Below are positions 17,201 to 24,842 of a stretch of DNA of 64,000 nt, one piece after another. The DNA is taken from the NCBI RefSeq assembly GCF_023896955.1, contig NZ_JAMHIW010000014.1:62001-126000 (forward strand), given 5' to 3'. Both the position numbers and the translations under genes were made by a program. Under the pieces are notes generated by a model that made no database searches, was not told where the DNA came from, and was given only the letters and a program-made list of their open reading frames with translations. The DNA is from Micromonospora sp. RHAY321. GTDB lineage: Bacteria > Actinomycetota > Actinomycetes > Mycobacteriales > Micromonosporaceae. Every line of letters starts with the position of its first letter. Within the stretch, counting starts at the first letter, position 1.

Positions 17201-20137
17201 GGTCAGGTCCGCCGGGGCGAGCGACCACCAGTCGCCGTCCTCGATGAACCCGATGTTCTGGCCGCCACCGGCGGTGTCGGCGCTGGTCTCCCGCTGCACG
17301 CCCGGATCCCCGCCGCCGGTGCTGACCGGCGCCCGCCCGGTGGCGGTGAAGAACTCGGCCTGCTTGCGCTTGGGCTGCAACTGCTCGATGGCCCGCCCGG
17401 TGAGCGGTCCGGCTCCGCCGTTGCCACCCTTGTCGGTGTACGTGGCCTCGAAGACCCCGAAGACGTTCGCCTCGGCGCCGTGCCCAGACGCCAGCGACGT
17501 CTGGACGGTGCCGGTGCAGCCGGTGTGCTGCTCCAGCGGGTGGGCGTGCTCGTCGTGACCGAGGAGCACCTGGAGCTGCACCCGGTCGCAGTCGATCTGC
17601 CCGTCCTCCGGGTCGGTCACCTTGACCGTGTAACGGACCTGGTCACCCCACTCGAAGAATCCGCCGTCCGGCGGGAACTCGATGGTCACCGTCGGTGCGG
17701 TGTTGCCCACGGTGACAGGTACGTTGGCGACCGCGGTACGGCCCTTCGGGTTGGTCACGGTGAGCTGGGCGGTGAAGTTGCCCGCCGTGGCGTAGGTGTG
17801 CGTCGGGTTCGCCTCGGTCGAGGTCTGCCCGTCGCCGAAGGTCCAGGCGTAGGTGAGCGTGCCACCGTCCGGGTCCCGCGAGCCGGCGCTGGAGAAGGCG
17901 ACCGTCAACGGTGCCGCACCCGAGGTCGGGGTGGCGCTCGCCGCCGCGATCGGTGCGCGGTCGCCGGCGATGTAGTCGATCCGGTAGACGCCGGAGTTGT
18001 CGTTGTTGCCGCCGAAGCCGCTGCCCCACTCGATCAGGTACAGCGCACCGTCCGGGCCGAACTCGAAGTCCATCGGCCGGATCATGCTCATGCCGGTGAG
18101 CAGCTGATTGATGTCCACCAACGACTTGCCGTCGTCGGTCACCTGCATGGTGTACATCTTGTTCTGGTTCCACTCGCCCAGCAGCGCCTTGCCGTCGTAG
18201 TACGCCGGCCACTTCCGGTCGGAGTCGAGGTCCGCGTCGTACCGGTAGACCGGGCCGCCCATGGGGGCGCCACCGCCGCCGATCTCCGGGTACCGCGCGT
18301 CACCGGCGTAGCCGTAGTCGACGGTGGCCGGGATGGCCGGCGGGAGGTTGGTCAGGCCCGTGTTGTTGGGCGAGTTGTTCACCGGCGCCGCGCAGTCGAA
18401 CTTCGCACCGCTCGGGCCGGAGGGGAAGGTGAAGTCGTTGTACGCCTCGTTGGTGCCGGTGCAGTACGGCCAGCCGTAGTTGCCCGGGGTGCCGACGATG
18501 TTCCACTCGACCAGGCCGCGGGGGCCCCGGGTCGGGTTGTCCGCGTTGGCGTCCGGCCCGTAGTCGGCGACGTAGAGGGTGTTGCTGCCCGGGTCGATGC
18601 CGATCCGGAACGGGTTGCGGAAGCCCATGGCGTAGATCTCGGGACGGGTCTTCTCGGTGCCCGACGGGAAGAGGTTGCCGGCCGGGACGGTGTACGTGCC
18701 GTCGTCCTCCGGGTGGATCCGGATCACCTTGCCGCGCAGGTCGTTGGTGTTGCCGGAGGTGCGCTGCGCGTCGAAGTCCTGACGGCCCGGCCGCTCGTCG
18801 AGCGGCGCGTACGAGCTGGACTCGAACGGGTTGGTGTTGTCACCGGTGGCCAGGTAGAGGTTGCCGTTGCCGTCGAAGGCCATGCTGCCGCCGGCGTGGC
18901 AGCAGGTGTTGCGCTGCGTGTCGACCCGCAGCACCTGCTTCTCGCTCGCCGGGTCGATGGTGTCGCCGGTCACCGTGAACCGGGACAGCAGGTTGCGCGC
19001 GATGCCGTCGTTCGGGGCGTAGTAGAGGTAGACCCACTTGTTGGTGGCGAAGTCCGGGTCGAGCCGGATGCCGATGAGACCGTCCTCGTTGCCGGTGAAG
19101 ACGTCCAGGTCGACCGCCGTGACGGTGTTGCCGGTGTCCGGCTTGACGATCTGCACCCGGCCGTCGCGCTCGACGTAGAAGACCCGCCCGTCCGGGGCGA
19201 TGTCCAGCTCCATCGGGTTGCTGGTGTTGCTGTCCAGCGTCACCTTCTCGAAGCTGGCGGTCTTCGAGGCGCCGCAGTCGGCGTCGGCCACGCCCGCGGC
19301 GGTCCGGATGCCGCCGAGCAGGTGGCTGAGGAACTCCGGCTCCGCGTACGACTCGCGGGTGTGCCCGCCGCCGGTGTACCAGGAGCGACCGCCGTCGAAG
19401 TCCTGGCACCAGGCGATTGGGTGGTCGGCACCCATCGCACCGGCGCCGGGGGTGTAGCTCTTCTCGTCCAGGCTGGCCAGCACGTGCACGTCCGGCCGAG
19501 GGTTGGTCTGGTAGTTGTACCACTCGTCGAACCGGGACCAGCGGTCCGGCAGTTCGCTGGTGGAGGGGTGGGCGTGGTCCTCCACCTTGACGGTGGCCTG
19601 CTGGTTGGCCGGGTGGTTGGCGAAGTACGCGCCGACCAGGTCGCCGTACCAGGCCCAGCTGTACTCGGTGTCCGAGGCGGCGTGGATGCCGACGTAGCCG
19701 CCGCCGGCGCGTACGTAGCGCTCGAATGCCGCCTGCTGCTCGGCGTTCAGCACGTCGCCCGTGGTGGAGAGCCAGATCACGGCCTTGTACTTGGCCAGGT
19801 TGGCGTCGGTGAACGCGCCGCCGTCCTCCGAGTTGTCCACAGTGAACCCGTTGGCGGCGCCGAGTTGCTGGATGGCGGCGACGCCGGTGGGGATGGAGTC
19901 GTGCCGGAAGCCGGCGGTCTTGGAGAAGACCAGGACGGAGAAGGGATCGTCAGCGGCGGCCCTGGGTGCCTTCGGCACCACCTGGCTGACCGGGGTCGCG
20001 GCGTGCGCGTCTCGCGGGGGCACCTGCCCGGCGGCCGGTGCCGCCTGTGCGGGTGCTCCGAACAGGGTTGTCGAGGCGAGGGCGAGGGAGATGAGGGTCG
20101 CGGTGATGGGTACTCGGGCACGACGAGATGGGGACAC
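14291..20137 (-). CDS. Giant secreted ThuA / sugar dehydrogenase multidomain protein
   Basis: A 1948-residue secreted protein. Approximate order: signal peptide (1-32, ending APAQA); ThuA-like glutamine amidotransferase fold (65-285, with FSKTAGFRHDSIP and GIHAASDTEY); PQQ-type glucose/sorbosone dehydrogenase beta-propeller (305-720, with AGGSMAFDGNGNLYLATGDN); PKD (724-805); CBM6-like carbohydrate-binding domain (926-1062); second PKD (1067-1152); two DUF1349/laminin-G-like modules (1157-1362, 1367-1566); two OmpL47-like Ig repeats plus a third Ig-like unit (1566-1826); and a C-terminal FIMAH domain (1829-1919). GTG at 20137 is set by AGGAGG four bases upstream. The domains point to extracellular binding and oxidation of carbohydrate. 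There is no sortase motif or terminal helix, so it is probably released. Substrate unknown. Confidence 0.88.
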   Translation of the reverse strand: MSPSRRARVPITATLISLALASTTLFGAPAQAAPAAGQVPPRDAHAATPVSQVVPKAPRAAADDPFSVLVFSKTAGFRHDSIPTGVAAIQQLGAANGFTVDNSEDGGAFTDANLAKYKAVIWLSTTGDVLNAEQQAAFERYVRAGGGYVGIHAASDTEYSWAWYGDLVGAYFANHPANQQATVKVEDHAHPSTSELPDRWSRFDEWYNYQTNPRPDVHVLASLDEKSYTPGAGAMGADHPIAWCQDFDGGRSWYTGGGHTRESYAEPEFLSHLLGGIRTAAGVADADCGASKTASFEKVTLDSNTSNPMELDIAPDGRVFYVERDGRVQIVKPDTGNTVTAVDLDVFTGNEDGLIGIRLDPDFATNKWVYLYYAPNDGIARNLLSRFTVTGDTIDPASEKQVLRVDTQRNTCCHAGGSMAFDGNGNLYLATGDNTNPFESSSYAPLDERPGRQDFDAQRTSGNTNDLRGKVIRIHPEDDGTYTVPAGNLFPSGTEKTRPEIYAMGFRNPFRIGIDPGSNTLYVADYGPDANADNPTRGPRGLVEWNIVGTPGNYGWPYCTGTNEAYNDFTFPSGPSGAKFDCAAPVNNSPNNTGLTNLPPAIPATVDYGYAGDARYPEIGGGGAPMGGPVYRYDADLDSDRKWPAYYDGKALLGEWNQNKMYTMQVTDDGKSLVDINQLLTGMSMIRPMDFEFGPDGALYLIEWGSGFGGNNDNSGVYRIDYIAGDRAPIAAASATPTSGAAPLTVAFSSAGSRDPDGGTLTYAWTFGDGQTSTEANPTHTYATAGNFTAQLTVTNPKGRTAVANVPVTVGNTAPTVTIEFPPDGGFFEWGDQVRYTVKVTDPEDGQIDCDRVQLQVLLGHDEHAHPLEQHTGCTGTVQTSLASGHGAEANVFGVFEATYTDKGGNGGAGPLTGRAIEQLQPKRKQAEFFTATGRAPVSTGGGDPGVQRETSADTAGGGQNIGFIEDGDWWSLAPADLTNITDIRFRAASAVSGGRIEVRVGAVDGPVVATATVPGTGGWQTYTDVTAPVTGAGSGTLYFVARDPNGGAGSLLNVNWMDFLGRGVTENAPPTVSATASPATGTAPVTVAFDGTATDAEGDTPLTYAWDFGDGGTATTVDASHTYTSPGTFTATLTVTDSKGAKSYATVPVRVDAPDTSCFGARSDDFNGTSLDKARWTSVVRENQLYSVSGGALRLPTAVGDLYGARNDATNLVLQAAPTGPWEMTTKVTLPVTANYQQAGLLVYGDDDNYAKLDLLYNGSRRVEFIRETAGTPRNEAADSVAAPAGDTVYLRITSDGTNLTAAVSADGQTFTPAGRSAALAGITNPRIGVFALNGGTEAPVVDAAFDSFQVTPDAPAGPVDPSDEFTGGTLDKCRWNAILREDPNGYRVTGGALRIDVPNGDIYGGDNTGPKNFILQTAPSGDWTLETKVDGSLLNEQYQQAGLIVQADDDNYLKFDYIADNQAGQPVTRRIEFRSEIGGAVQNPQPEAANLTGAVWYLRLARSGDTFTASYSADGTTWTALTALTNAAVGATPKVGLFTLGANQTASKTAGFDYFRLSTEAADTTAPVTTAAVSGTPTDGWYTGPVTVTLTGADEAGGSGLAGTAYQLDGATTWTDYTAPVAVSGDGEHELRFRSTDEAGNVESTKTVTVKIDATAPVTSASFAPANDAGWHDGTIPVVLTSTDAGSGVKAVEWSLDGGAWTPYTTPVEVTGDGQHELLFRATDKAGNAETLKSAVLRIDGTKPTLLVSGIADGQLYGDSQDLRVSWQAVDPTSGIASVVGDLDGRPYASGTLQAMYELPLGLHELTVTATDKAGNTTTSEVRFFVTTSFRDMQNLLDRFKATSRLSANAHKQLTAKLDAARKAEASGNDTKAVKQLTDFRTLATNAALVSEAEIRDVLVRDADAMIVRLGGAASKAGVKANDGEPVKGTGRLGGDATRLAPGRQL

Positions 20138-20413
20138 GCCGCCTCCTATGTCTCGGTGGACAGGGATCGCGGGGGCCGGCTCGCCGAAGACCGTCCCAGA
20201 TGGAGCTGGTGCGGGTGCCGTGCCAGGGCGCCCACGCCAGCATTTTTGTCGAATCGCTGAACAAATTAATTCTGCTGGATCAATGTCCGGCAAGATGCCG
20301 GCGGGTAACGGTTCTGCAACGGGGGGCGACATTCCGAACAGGACCGCATGAAGCGCCCAGCGGATCTCGTCGCGCGTCGGGATCGAGGCCCGTCGGTCCC
20401 GCCCACCCCAGCC

Positions 20414-20442
20414 TTGGCAGACCGGCGGAACTGTCGTACGGT
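20414..20442 (+). promoter_or_regulatory. Promoter of the thiamine operon
   Basis: TTGGCA (20414-20419), a 17-nt spacer and TACGGT (20437-20442) form a near-ideal actinobacterial housekeeping promoter. The start point would fall at about 20449, just before the TPP riboswitch. The rest of the 415-base gap 20138-20552 holds this promoter, the riboswitch and an AT-rich stretch (about 20243-20285) that may carry the promoter of the divergent ThuA gene. Confidence 0.65.
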
Positions 20443-20455
20443 GACACGCAAGTAA

Positions 20456-20543
20456 CCCACGGGAGCCCGGTGTACCGGGCTGAGAGGGGGGCTGACAGCC
20501 CCCGACCGTCGAACCTGATCCGGGTAATGCCGGCGCAGGGAGG
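20456..20543 (+). promoter_or_regulatory. TPP (THI-box) riboswitch
   Basis: The thi-box core elements are present in order. CTGAGAGG follows a CCCGG/CCGGG helix, then a GGGGGGCTGACAGCCCCC variable stem, then ACCTGATCCGGGTAATGCC and GCGCAGGGA. The 3' side of the closing helix (GGG at 20538-20540) runs into GGAGG (20539-20543), the ribosome site for thiE. Ligand binding should therefore hide the ribosome site directly. Thiamine pyrophosphate would repress the whole downstream thi operon. Confidence 0.95.
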
Positions 20544-20552
20544 AGAGTTGCC

Positions 20553-21179
20553 GTGCCGTCCCTTGGGCGACTGCATCTGATCACCGACACCCGACCCGGG
20601 CGGGATCCGCTCACCGTGGTCCGGGCCGCCCTCACGGCAGCCGGCGCCGACCTGGTGGTGCAGGTCCGCGTCGAGGACTCCGCCACCGACCGCGAGGCGT
20701 ACGACCTGGCCCGCCGGGTGCTGGCGCTCTGCGCGCCGTACGGGGCGAACTGCCTGGTCAACGATCGGCTGCACGTGGCGTTGGCAGTGGGCGCCGCCGG
20801 CGGGCACGTCGGGGCCGACGACCTGCCGGTCGCCGCCGCCCGCCGGGTGCTCGGCCCCACCGGCGTGCTGGGAGCCACCGCCCGCGCGCCGGAGACGGCG
20901 ATCGAGGCGGTCACCGCCGGAGCCAGCTACCTGGGCGTCGGGCCGTGCCACGCCACCGACACCAAGTCCGGGCTGCCCGACCCGATCGGTCCGGCAGGGG
21001 TACGCGCGGTCACCGGCGCCGTCGACGTGCCCGTCATCGCGATCGGCGGGGTGACCGCCGCCCGGGTGGCCGCGCTGCGGGACGCCGGGGCGTACGGGGT
21101 GGCGGTCGTCGGCGCGGTCTCCGCTGCCGCCGACCCGGCCCGGGCCACCACCGAGCTGCTCCGGGCGCTGACGTGCTGA
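20553..21179 (+). CDS. thiE: Thiamine phosphate synthase ThiE
   Basis: Couples HMP pyrophosphate with the thiazole phosphate to make thiamine phosphate. The 208-residue TIM-barrel protein has LHLITDT at the start, NDR with GGHVGADDLP in the middle, YLGVGPCHATDTKSGLPDPIG as phosphate loop, and AIGGVTAARV near the end. The usual QLREK motif is changed to VQVRVED, so HMP-PP binding deserves a check. GTG at 20553 follows the riboswitch-associated GGAGG. The stop overlaps the thiO start by 7 nt. A second ThiE-like protein lies downstream in the same operon. Confidence 0.92.
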   Translation: MPSLGRLHLITDTRPGRDPLTVVRAALTAAGADLVVQVRVEDSATDREAYDLARRVLALCAPYGANCLVNDRLHVALAVGAAGGHVGADDLPVAAARRVLGPTGVLGATARAPETAIEAVTAGASYLGVGPCHATDTKSGLPDPIGPAGVRAVTGAVDVPVIAIGGVTAARVAALRDAGAYGVAVVGAVSAAADPARATTELLRALTC

Positions 21180-22372
21180 CCGGCCGGTCCCCGTCGACGT
21201 CATCGGACGACCGGGCCCGGCCGGACGTGGCGGTGGTGGGGGCGGGGCCGATCGGCCTGGCGGTCGCCTGGCGGTGCGCCGCCCGAGGGCTGCGGGTGGT
21301 CGTGCACGATCCAGCCTCCGGCTCCGGGGCGTCGGCCGTTGCGGCCGGCATGCTCTCCCCGGTCGCCGAGGCGTACTTCGGTGAACGGCAGCTCACCGCG
21401 TTGCTGCTGGCGTCCGCAGCGCTGTGGCCGACGTTCGCCGCCGAGCTGACCGAGGCCACCGGCGCCGAGCTCGGCTACCGGACCGACGGCACCCTGATGG
21501 TGGGGCTCACCGGCGACGACCTGGCCGAGGCGCGGCGGCTCTGGGCGTACCAGCAGGAGTTGGGCCTGCCGGTGACGCCGCTGCGCCCCACCGAGCTGCG
21601 CGACCACGAGCCGGCGCTCGCGCCCCGGGTGCGCGGTGGCGCGCTCGCGCCCACCGACCACCAGGTCGACCCCCGGTTGCTGGTGCCGGCGCTGCGCACG
21701 GCCGCCCGGCGGGCCGGCGCGGTGCTCGTGCCGCAACCCGTCCGGCACCTCTCCGAGGTGGATGCCCGGGTCACCGTGGTCGCCGCCGGCTGCGGCGCCG
21801 CCGCCCTCACCGGCCTGCCCGTGCGGCCCGTGAAGGGCCAGATCCTCCGGCTGCGCGCGCCCGGCGGCGTCGCGCCGGGCTTCCGGCACGTGATCCGGGG
21901 GTACGCCGACGGCGAGCCCGTCTACCTGGTGCCCCGCGCCGACGGGGAGGTGGTGCTCGGCGCGACGGTCGAGGAACGGTCGGACACCACCGTCACCGCC
22001 GGTGCCGTGCAGCGGCTGCTCCGCGCGGGCGTCGACCTGCTCCCCGAGCTGGCGGAGTACGACCTGGTCGAGGCGGTCGCCGGGCTGCGCCCGGGCACCC
22101 CGGACAACGCGCCCATCCTCGGGCCGCTGCCCGGCCGGCCGGACGTGCTGGCTGCCACCGGACACCACCGGCACGGCATCGTGCTCACCCCGGTCACCGC
22201 CGACCTGATCGCCGGCCTGGTGACCACCGGCGTGCCCGATCCGCTGCTCGCGCCCTTCCGGCCCGACCGATTCGACAGCGACGCCCCGGCTTCCGTCGGC
22301 GCGGCCGGTTCCGGTGCGCCGGCCGGGGCCGACAGGCCTGATTCGACGATGGAGGAGGACCGGTGGAGCTGA
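21173..22372 (+). CDS. thiO: Glycine oxidase ThiO
   Basis: FAD-dependent oxidase that turns glycine into dehydroglycine (iminoacetate) for thiazole synthesis by ThiG. The 399-residue product has the dinucleotide-binding motif VAVVGAGPIGLA (about residues 19-30) and the GSGASAVAAGMLSPVAEAYFGE segment of the DAO family. The C-terminal GLRPGTPDNAPILGPLPG and ATGHHRHGIVLTP are also typical. GTG at 21173 overlaps the thiE stop; the first 15 or so residues are extra to the usual N-terminus. It overlaps thiS by 10 nt. Confidence 0.93.
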   Translation: MLTGRSPSTSSDDRARPDVAVVGAGPIGLAVAWRCAARGLRVVVHDPASGSGASAVAAGMLSPVAEAYFGERQLTALLLASAALWPTFAAELTEATGAELGYRTDGTLMVGLTGDDLAEARRLWAYQQELGLPVTPLRPTELRDHEPALAPRVRGGALAPTDHQVDPRLLVPALRTAARRAGAVLVPQPVRHLSEVDARVTVVAAGCGAAALTGLPVRPVKGQILRLRAPGGVAPGFRHVIRGYADGEPVYLVPRADGEVVLGATVEERSDTTVTAGAVQRLLRAGVDLLPELAEYDLVEAVAGLRPGTPDNAPILGPLPGRPDVLAATGHHRHGIVLTPVTADLIAGLVTTGVPDPLLAPFRPDRFDSDAPASVGAAGSGAPAGADRPDSTMEEDRWS

Positions 22373-22563
22373 CGGTGAACGGGGCCGGGCGCGACGTCCC
22401 GGGTGGCGCTTCGGTGGCCGACCTGGTCCGCGACATCACCCCCGAGCAGCGCGGGGTGGCGGTCGCGGTCAACGGCGAGGTGGTGCCCCGGGCGGGCTGG
22501 CCGGCCACGATGCTGCGCGACGGTGACCGTGTCGAGGTGCTCACCGCCGCGCAGGGCGGGTGA
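22363..22563 (+). CDS. thiS: Sulfur carrier protein ThiS
   Basis: Small ubiquitin-like carrier whose C-terminal thiocarboxylate donates sulfur to the thiazole. The 66-residue product starts MELTVNGAGRDV, has the VAVAVNGEVVPRAGW strand, and ends in the essential diglycine (AAQGG). GTG at 22363 is preceded by GGAGGA. It overlaps both thiO and thiG. The ThiF adenylating partner is not in this window. Confidence 0.94.
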   Translation: MELTVNGAGRDVPGGASVADLVRDITPEQRGVAVAVNGEVVPRAGWPATMLRDGDRVEVLTAAQGG

Positions 22564-23339
22564 GCGCGATGCCGTTCGAGCTGGGTGGGGCGACGTTCAC
22601 CTCGCGGCTGATCCTCGGCACCGGCGGCGCCGCGAACCTGCACGTGCTGGAGCAGGCGATCCGCGCGTCGGGCACCGAACTGGTCACTCTGGCGCTGCGC
22701 CGCGTCGACACCGCCCCCGGGTCCGCGGGCGGGCTGCTGGAACTGCTGGACCGGTGCGGGGTACGCCTGCTGCCGAACACCGCCGGCTGCCACACCGCCA
22801 CCGAGGCGGTGAAGGTGGCCCGGCTCGCCAGGGACGCGTTCGACACCGACTGGATCAAGCTGGAGGTGATCGGCGACGAGCGGACGCTGCTGCCCGACGG
22901 GGTGGAACTGCTCCGCGCCGCCGAGGAGCTGGTCGCCGACGGTTTCACCGTGCTGCCGTACACCAGCGACGACCCCGTGCTGGCGCGCCGGCTGGCCGAC
23001 GTGGGTTGTGCCGCCGTGATGCCGGCCGGCGCGCCGATCGGCTCGGGGCTCGGCATCGGCAACCCGCACCACATTCGACTGATCCGGCAGGCCGTGGACG
23101 TGCCGGTGATCCTCGACGCCGGCATCGGCACCGCCTCGGACGCGGCCCTGGCCATGGAGTTGGGCTGCGACGCGGTGCTGCTGGCCAGCGCGGTCACCCG
23201 GGCCGCCGACCCGGTGGCGATGGCGACCGCCATGCGGTACGCCGTCGAGGCCGGCCGCCTGGCCGCCGGCGCCGGCCGCATCGCCCGCCGCTTCCACGCC
23301 CTCCCCTCCACCCCTGACGAGGGAAGACCCGACCTGTGA
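22560..23339 (+). CDS. thiG: Thiazole synthase ThiG
   Basis: Condenses 1-deoxyxylulose 5-phosphate, dehydroglycine and ThiS-thiocarboxylate to form the thiazole. The 259-residue TIM barrel has the family opening FELGGATFTSRLILGTGG. The Schiff-base Lys is in TDWIKLEVIGDE, and MPAGAPIGSGLGIGNP supplies the phosphate loop. GTG at 22560 overlaps the thiS stop; ATG at 22569 (MPFELGG) is an equally good start by homology. It overlaps the next gene by 4 nt (GTGA). Confidence 0.95.
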   Translation: MSAMPFELGGATFTSRLILGTGGAANLHVLEQAIRASGTELVTLALRRVDTAPGSAGGLLELLDRCGVRLLPNTAGCHTATEAVKVARLARDAFDTDWIKLEVIGDERTLLPDGVELLRAAEELVADGFTVLPYTSDDPVLARRLADVGCAAVMPAGAPIGSGLGIGNPHHIRLIRQAVDVPVILDAGIGTASDAALAMELGCDAVLLASAVTRAADPVAMATAMRYAVEAGRLAAGAGRIARRFHALPSTPDEGRPDL

Positions 23340-24043
23340 CCCCGACCCCTGCGCCGCCGGCCCGTCGTTCCCGGACCCTGCCGTCGGGCGTCGCCGTGCT
23401 GACGGATCGGCTGCTGACGAAAGGGCCGCTTGATCGGGTCGTGGCGAGGGCTGTGGCCGGGGGAGTGCGCTGGGTGGTGCTGCGGGAGAAGGACCTGCCC
23501 CGCGCCGAGCGCTCCGCCCTCGCGGCCGGCCTGCGCGCGATCCTCACCGAGGTCGGCGGAACCCTGATCGTGGCCGGCCCCGACCCGCTCGACGGCGACG
23601 CCGTCCACCTCCCGGCCGCCGGCCCGTACCCGCCACCGACCCATCCACTGGTCGGCCGCTCCTGCCACAACGAAGCCGAGCTGCACCGACTCACCACCGA
23701 GCACTACGCCACCCTCTCTCCCGTCTATCCGACCAGAACGAAGCCCGGCTACGGCCCACCCCTCGGACCCGACGGACTGCACAAGCTGATCGAGGCCAGC
23801 GGCGTGCCCATCCTCGCGCTCGGCGGCATCGAAACCCCGGACCAGGTCACCGCCTGCGTACAGGCAGGAGCCGTCGGAGTGGCGGTACTCGGCGCAATCA
23901 TGCGAGCCGAAGACCCCACCGAAGCAGCCGCCACCCTGACCGGAGCCTTCAAAGAGGCGGTCACCCCGATGACGAAAACCAGGCGCCGAGGCGCGGAGGT
24001 CCCCACGACGCAGCCCTCAACCGCAACCAAAGAGGCAAGATGA
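23336..24043 (+). CDS. Second ThiE/TenI-family protein
   Basis: A 235-residue TIM-barrel protein of the ThiE/TenI family. It retains VVLREKD (the motif lost in the first ThiE), GRSCHNEAEL with the His seen in TenI, and SPVYPTRTKPGYGPPLG with LALGGIETPDQV. It lacks an NDR motif (VAGPDPLDGDAVHLP instead). TenI is the thiazole tautomerase that aromatises the ThiG product; that is the likelier role since a ThiE is already present. The last 30 residues are a low-complexity tail. GTG at 23336 overlaps thiG; the stop overlaps thiD (ATGA). Whether it is TenI or an active ThiE cannot be settled by eye. Confidence 0.8.
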   Translation: MTPTPAPPARRSRTLPSGVAVLTDRLLTKGPLDRVVARAVAGGVRWVVLREKDLPRAERSALAAGLRAILTEVGGTLIVAGPDPLDGDAVHLPAAGPYPPPTHPLVGRSCHNEAELHRLTTEHYATLSPVYPTRTKPGYGPPLGPDGLHKLIEASGVPILALGGIETPDQVTACVQAGAVGVAVLGAIMRAEDPTEAAATLTGAFKEAVTPMTKTRRRGAEVPTTQPSTATKEAR

Positions 24044-24825
24044 CACCGCGCACAGTGCTCACCATCGCCGGCTCAGACTCCGGCGGCGGCGCGGGCATCC
24101 AGGCCGACCTCAAGGTGTTCGCGGCGCTCGGCGCGTACGGCACCAGCGTCCTCACCGCCGTCACCGCGCAGAACACCCGGGGCGTGGACGCCGTCCTGCC
24201 ACTGCCCCCGCGCACGGTCACCGATCAGTTGGACAGCGTGCTCGCCGACTTCACGGTCCGCGCGGTCAAGACGGGGATGCTCGGCACCCCCGCCGTCGCC
24301 GACGCGGTGGCCGAGGCCGCCCGGGAGGGCCGGCTGCCCCAGCTCGTCGTCGACCCGGTGCTGGTCGCCACCAGCGGTCACCGGCTCGGCGTGGTCGGTG
24401 CGGTCGAGCGGCTGCTCCCGCACGCCAGGGTGGCGACACCGAACTGTGCGGAGGCCGCGGCCATCACCGGACGCCCGGTGGACGACGTGGCCGCGATGGT
24501 CGTGGCCGCCGAGGCCCTCGCGGCCGGCGGCCCGGAGCACGTGGTCGTCACCGGCGGTGACCTGGACGGGGGAGAGGCGGTCGACGTCCTGCACGGCGGC
24601 GGCGTCACCACCCTGCTGCGCGCCCCTCGCGTGGACACCCGGCACACCCACGGCACCGGGTGCTCGTTCTCGGCGGCGATCGCCGTGCGGCTCGCGCTGG
24701 GCGACGAGGTGCCGGCGGCGGTCGGGGCCGCCAAGGAGTACGTGCTCCGTGCGCTGACCGGCGCGCGGGGTTGGGAGCTGGGCGAGGGCCGCGGGCCGCT
24801 GGATCACTTCGGCTGGTCCGCTTGA
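24040..24825 (+). CDS. thiD: Hydroxymethylpyrimidine / HMP-phosphate kinase ThiD
   Basis: Phosphorylates HMP and then HMP phosphate to the pyrophosphate used by ThiE. The 261-residue ribokinase-fold protein shows LTIAGSDSGGGAGIQADLK at the N-terminus, AVTAQNTRGV and VKTGMLG in the substrate site, and the catalytic-loop DTRHTHGTGCSFSAAIA near the end. It overlaps the preceding gene by 4 nt and is followed 17 nt later by thiC. Confidence 0.95.
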   Translation: MTPRTVLTIAGSDSGGGAGIQADLKVFAALGAYGTSVLTAVTAQNTRGVDAVLPLPPRTVTDQLDSVLADFTVRAVKTGMLGTPAVADAVAEAAREGRLPQLVVDPVLVATSGHRLGVVGAVERLLPHARVATPNCAEAAAITGRPVDDVAAMVVAAEALAAGGPEHVVVTGGDLDGGEAVDVLHGGGVTTLLRAPRVDTRHTHGTGCSFSAAIAVRLALGDEVPAAVGAAKEYVLRALTGARGWELGEGRGPLDHFGWSA

Positions 24826-24842
24826 TCACCAGGGAGGCTGTC

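Noticed and set aside
14579..20260. Open frame of 1893 codons on the plus strand opposite the ThuA gene
   Set aside because: It is Arg/Gly/Val/Pro-rich without any domain and arises from G+C-rich codons read antisense. The minus-strand frame has a signal peptide, ribosome site and clear domains.
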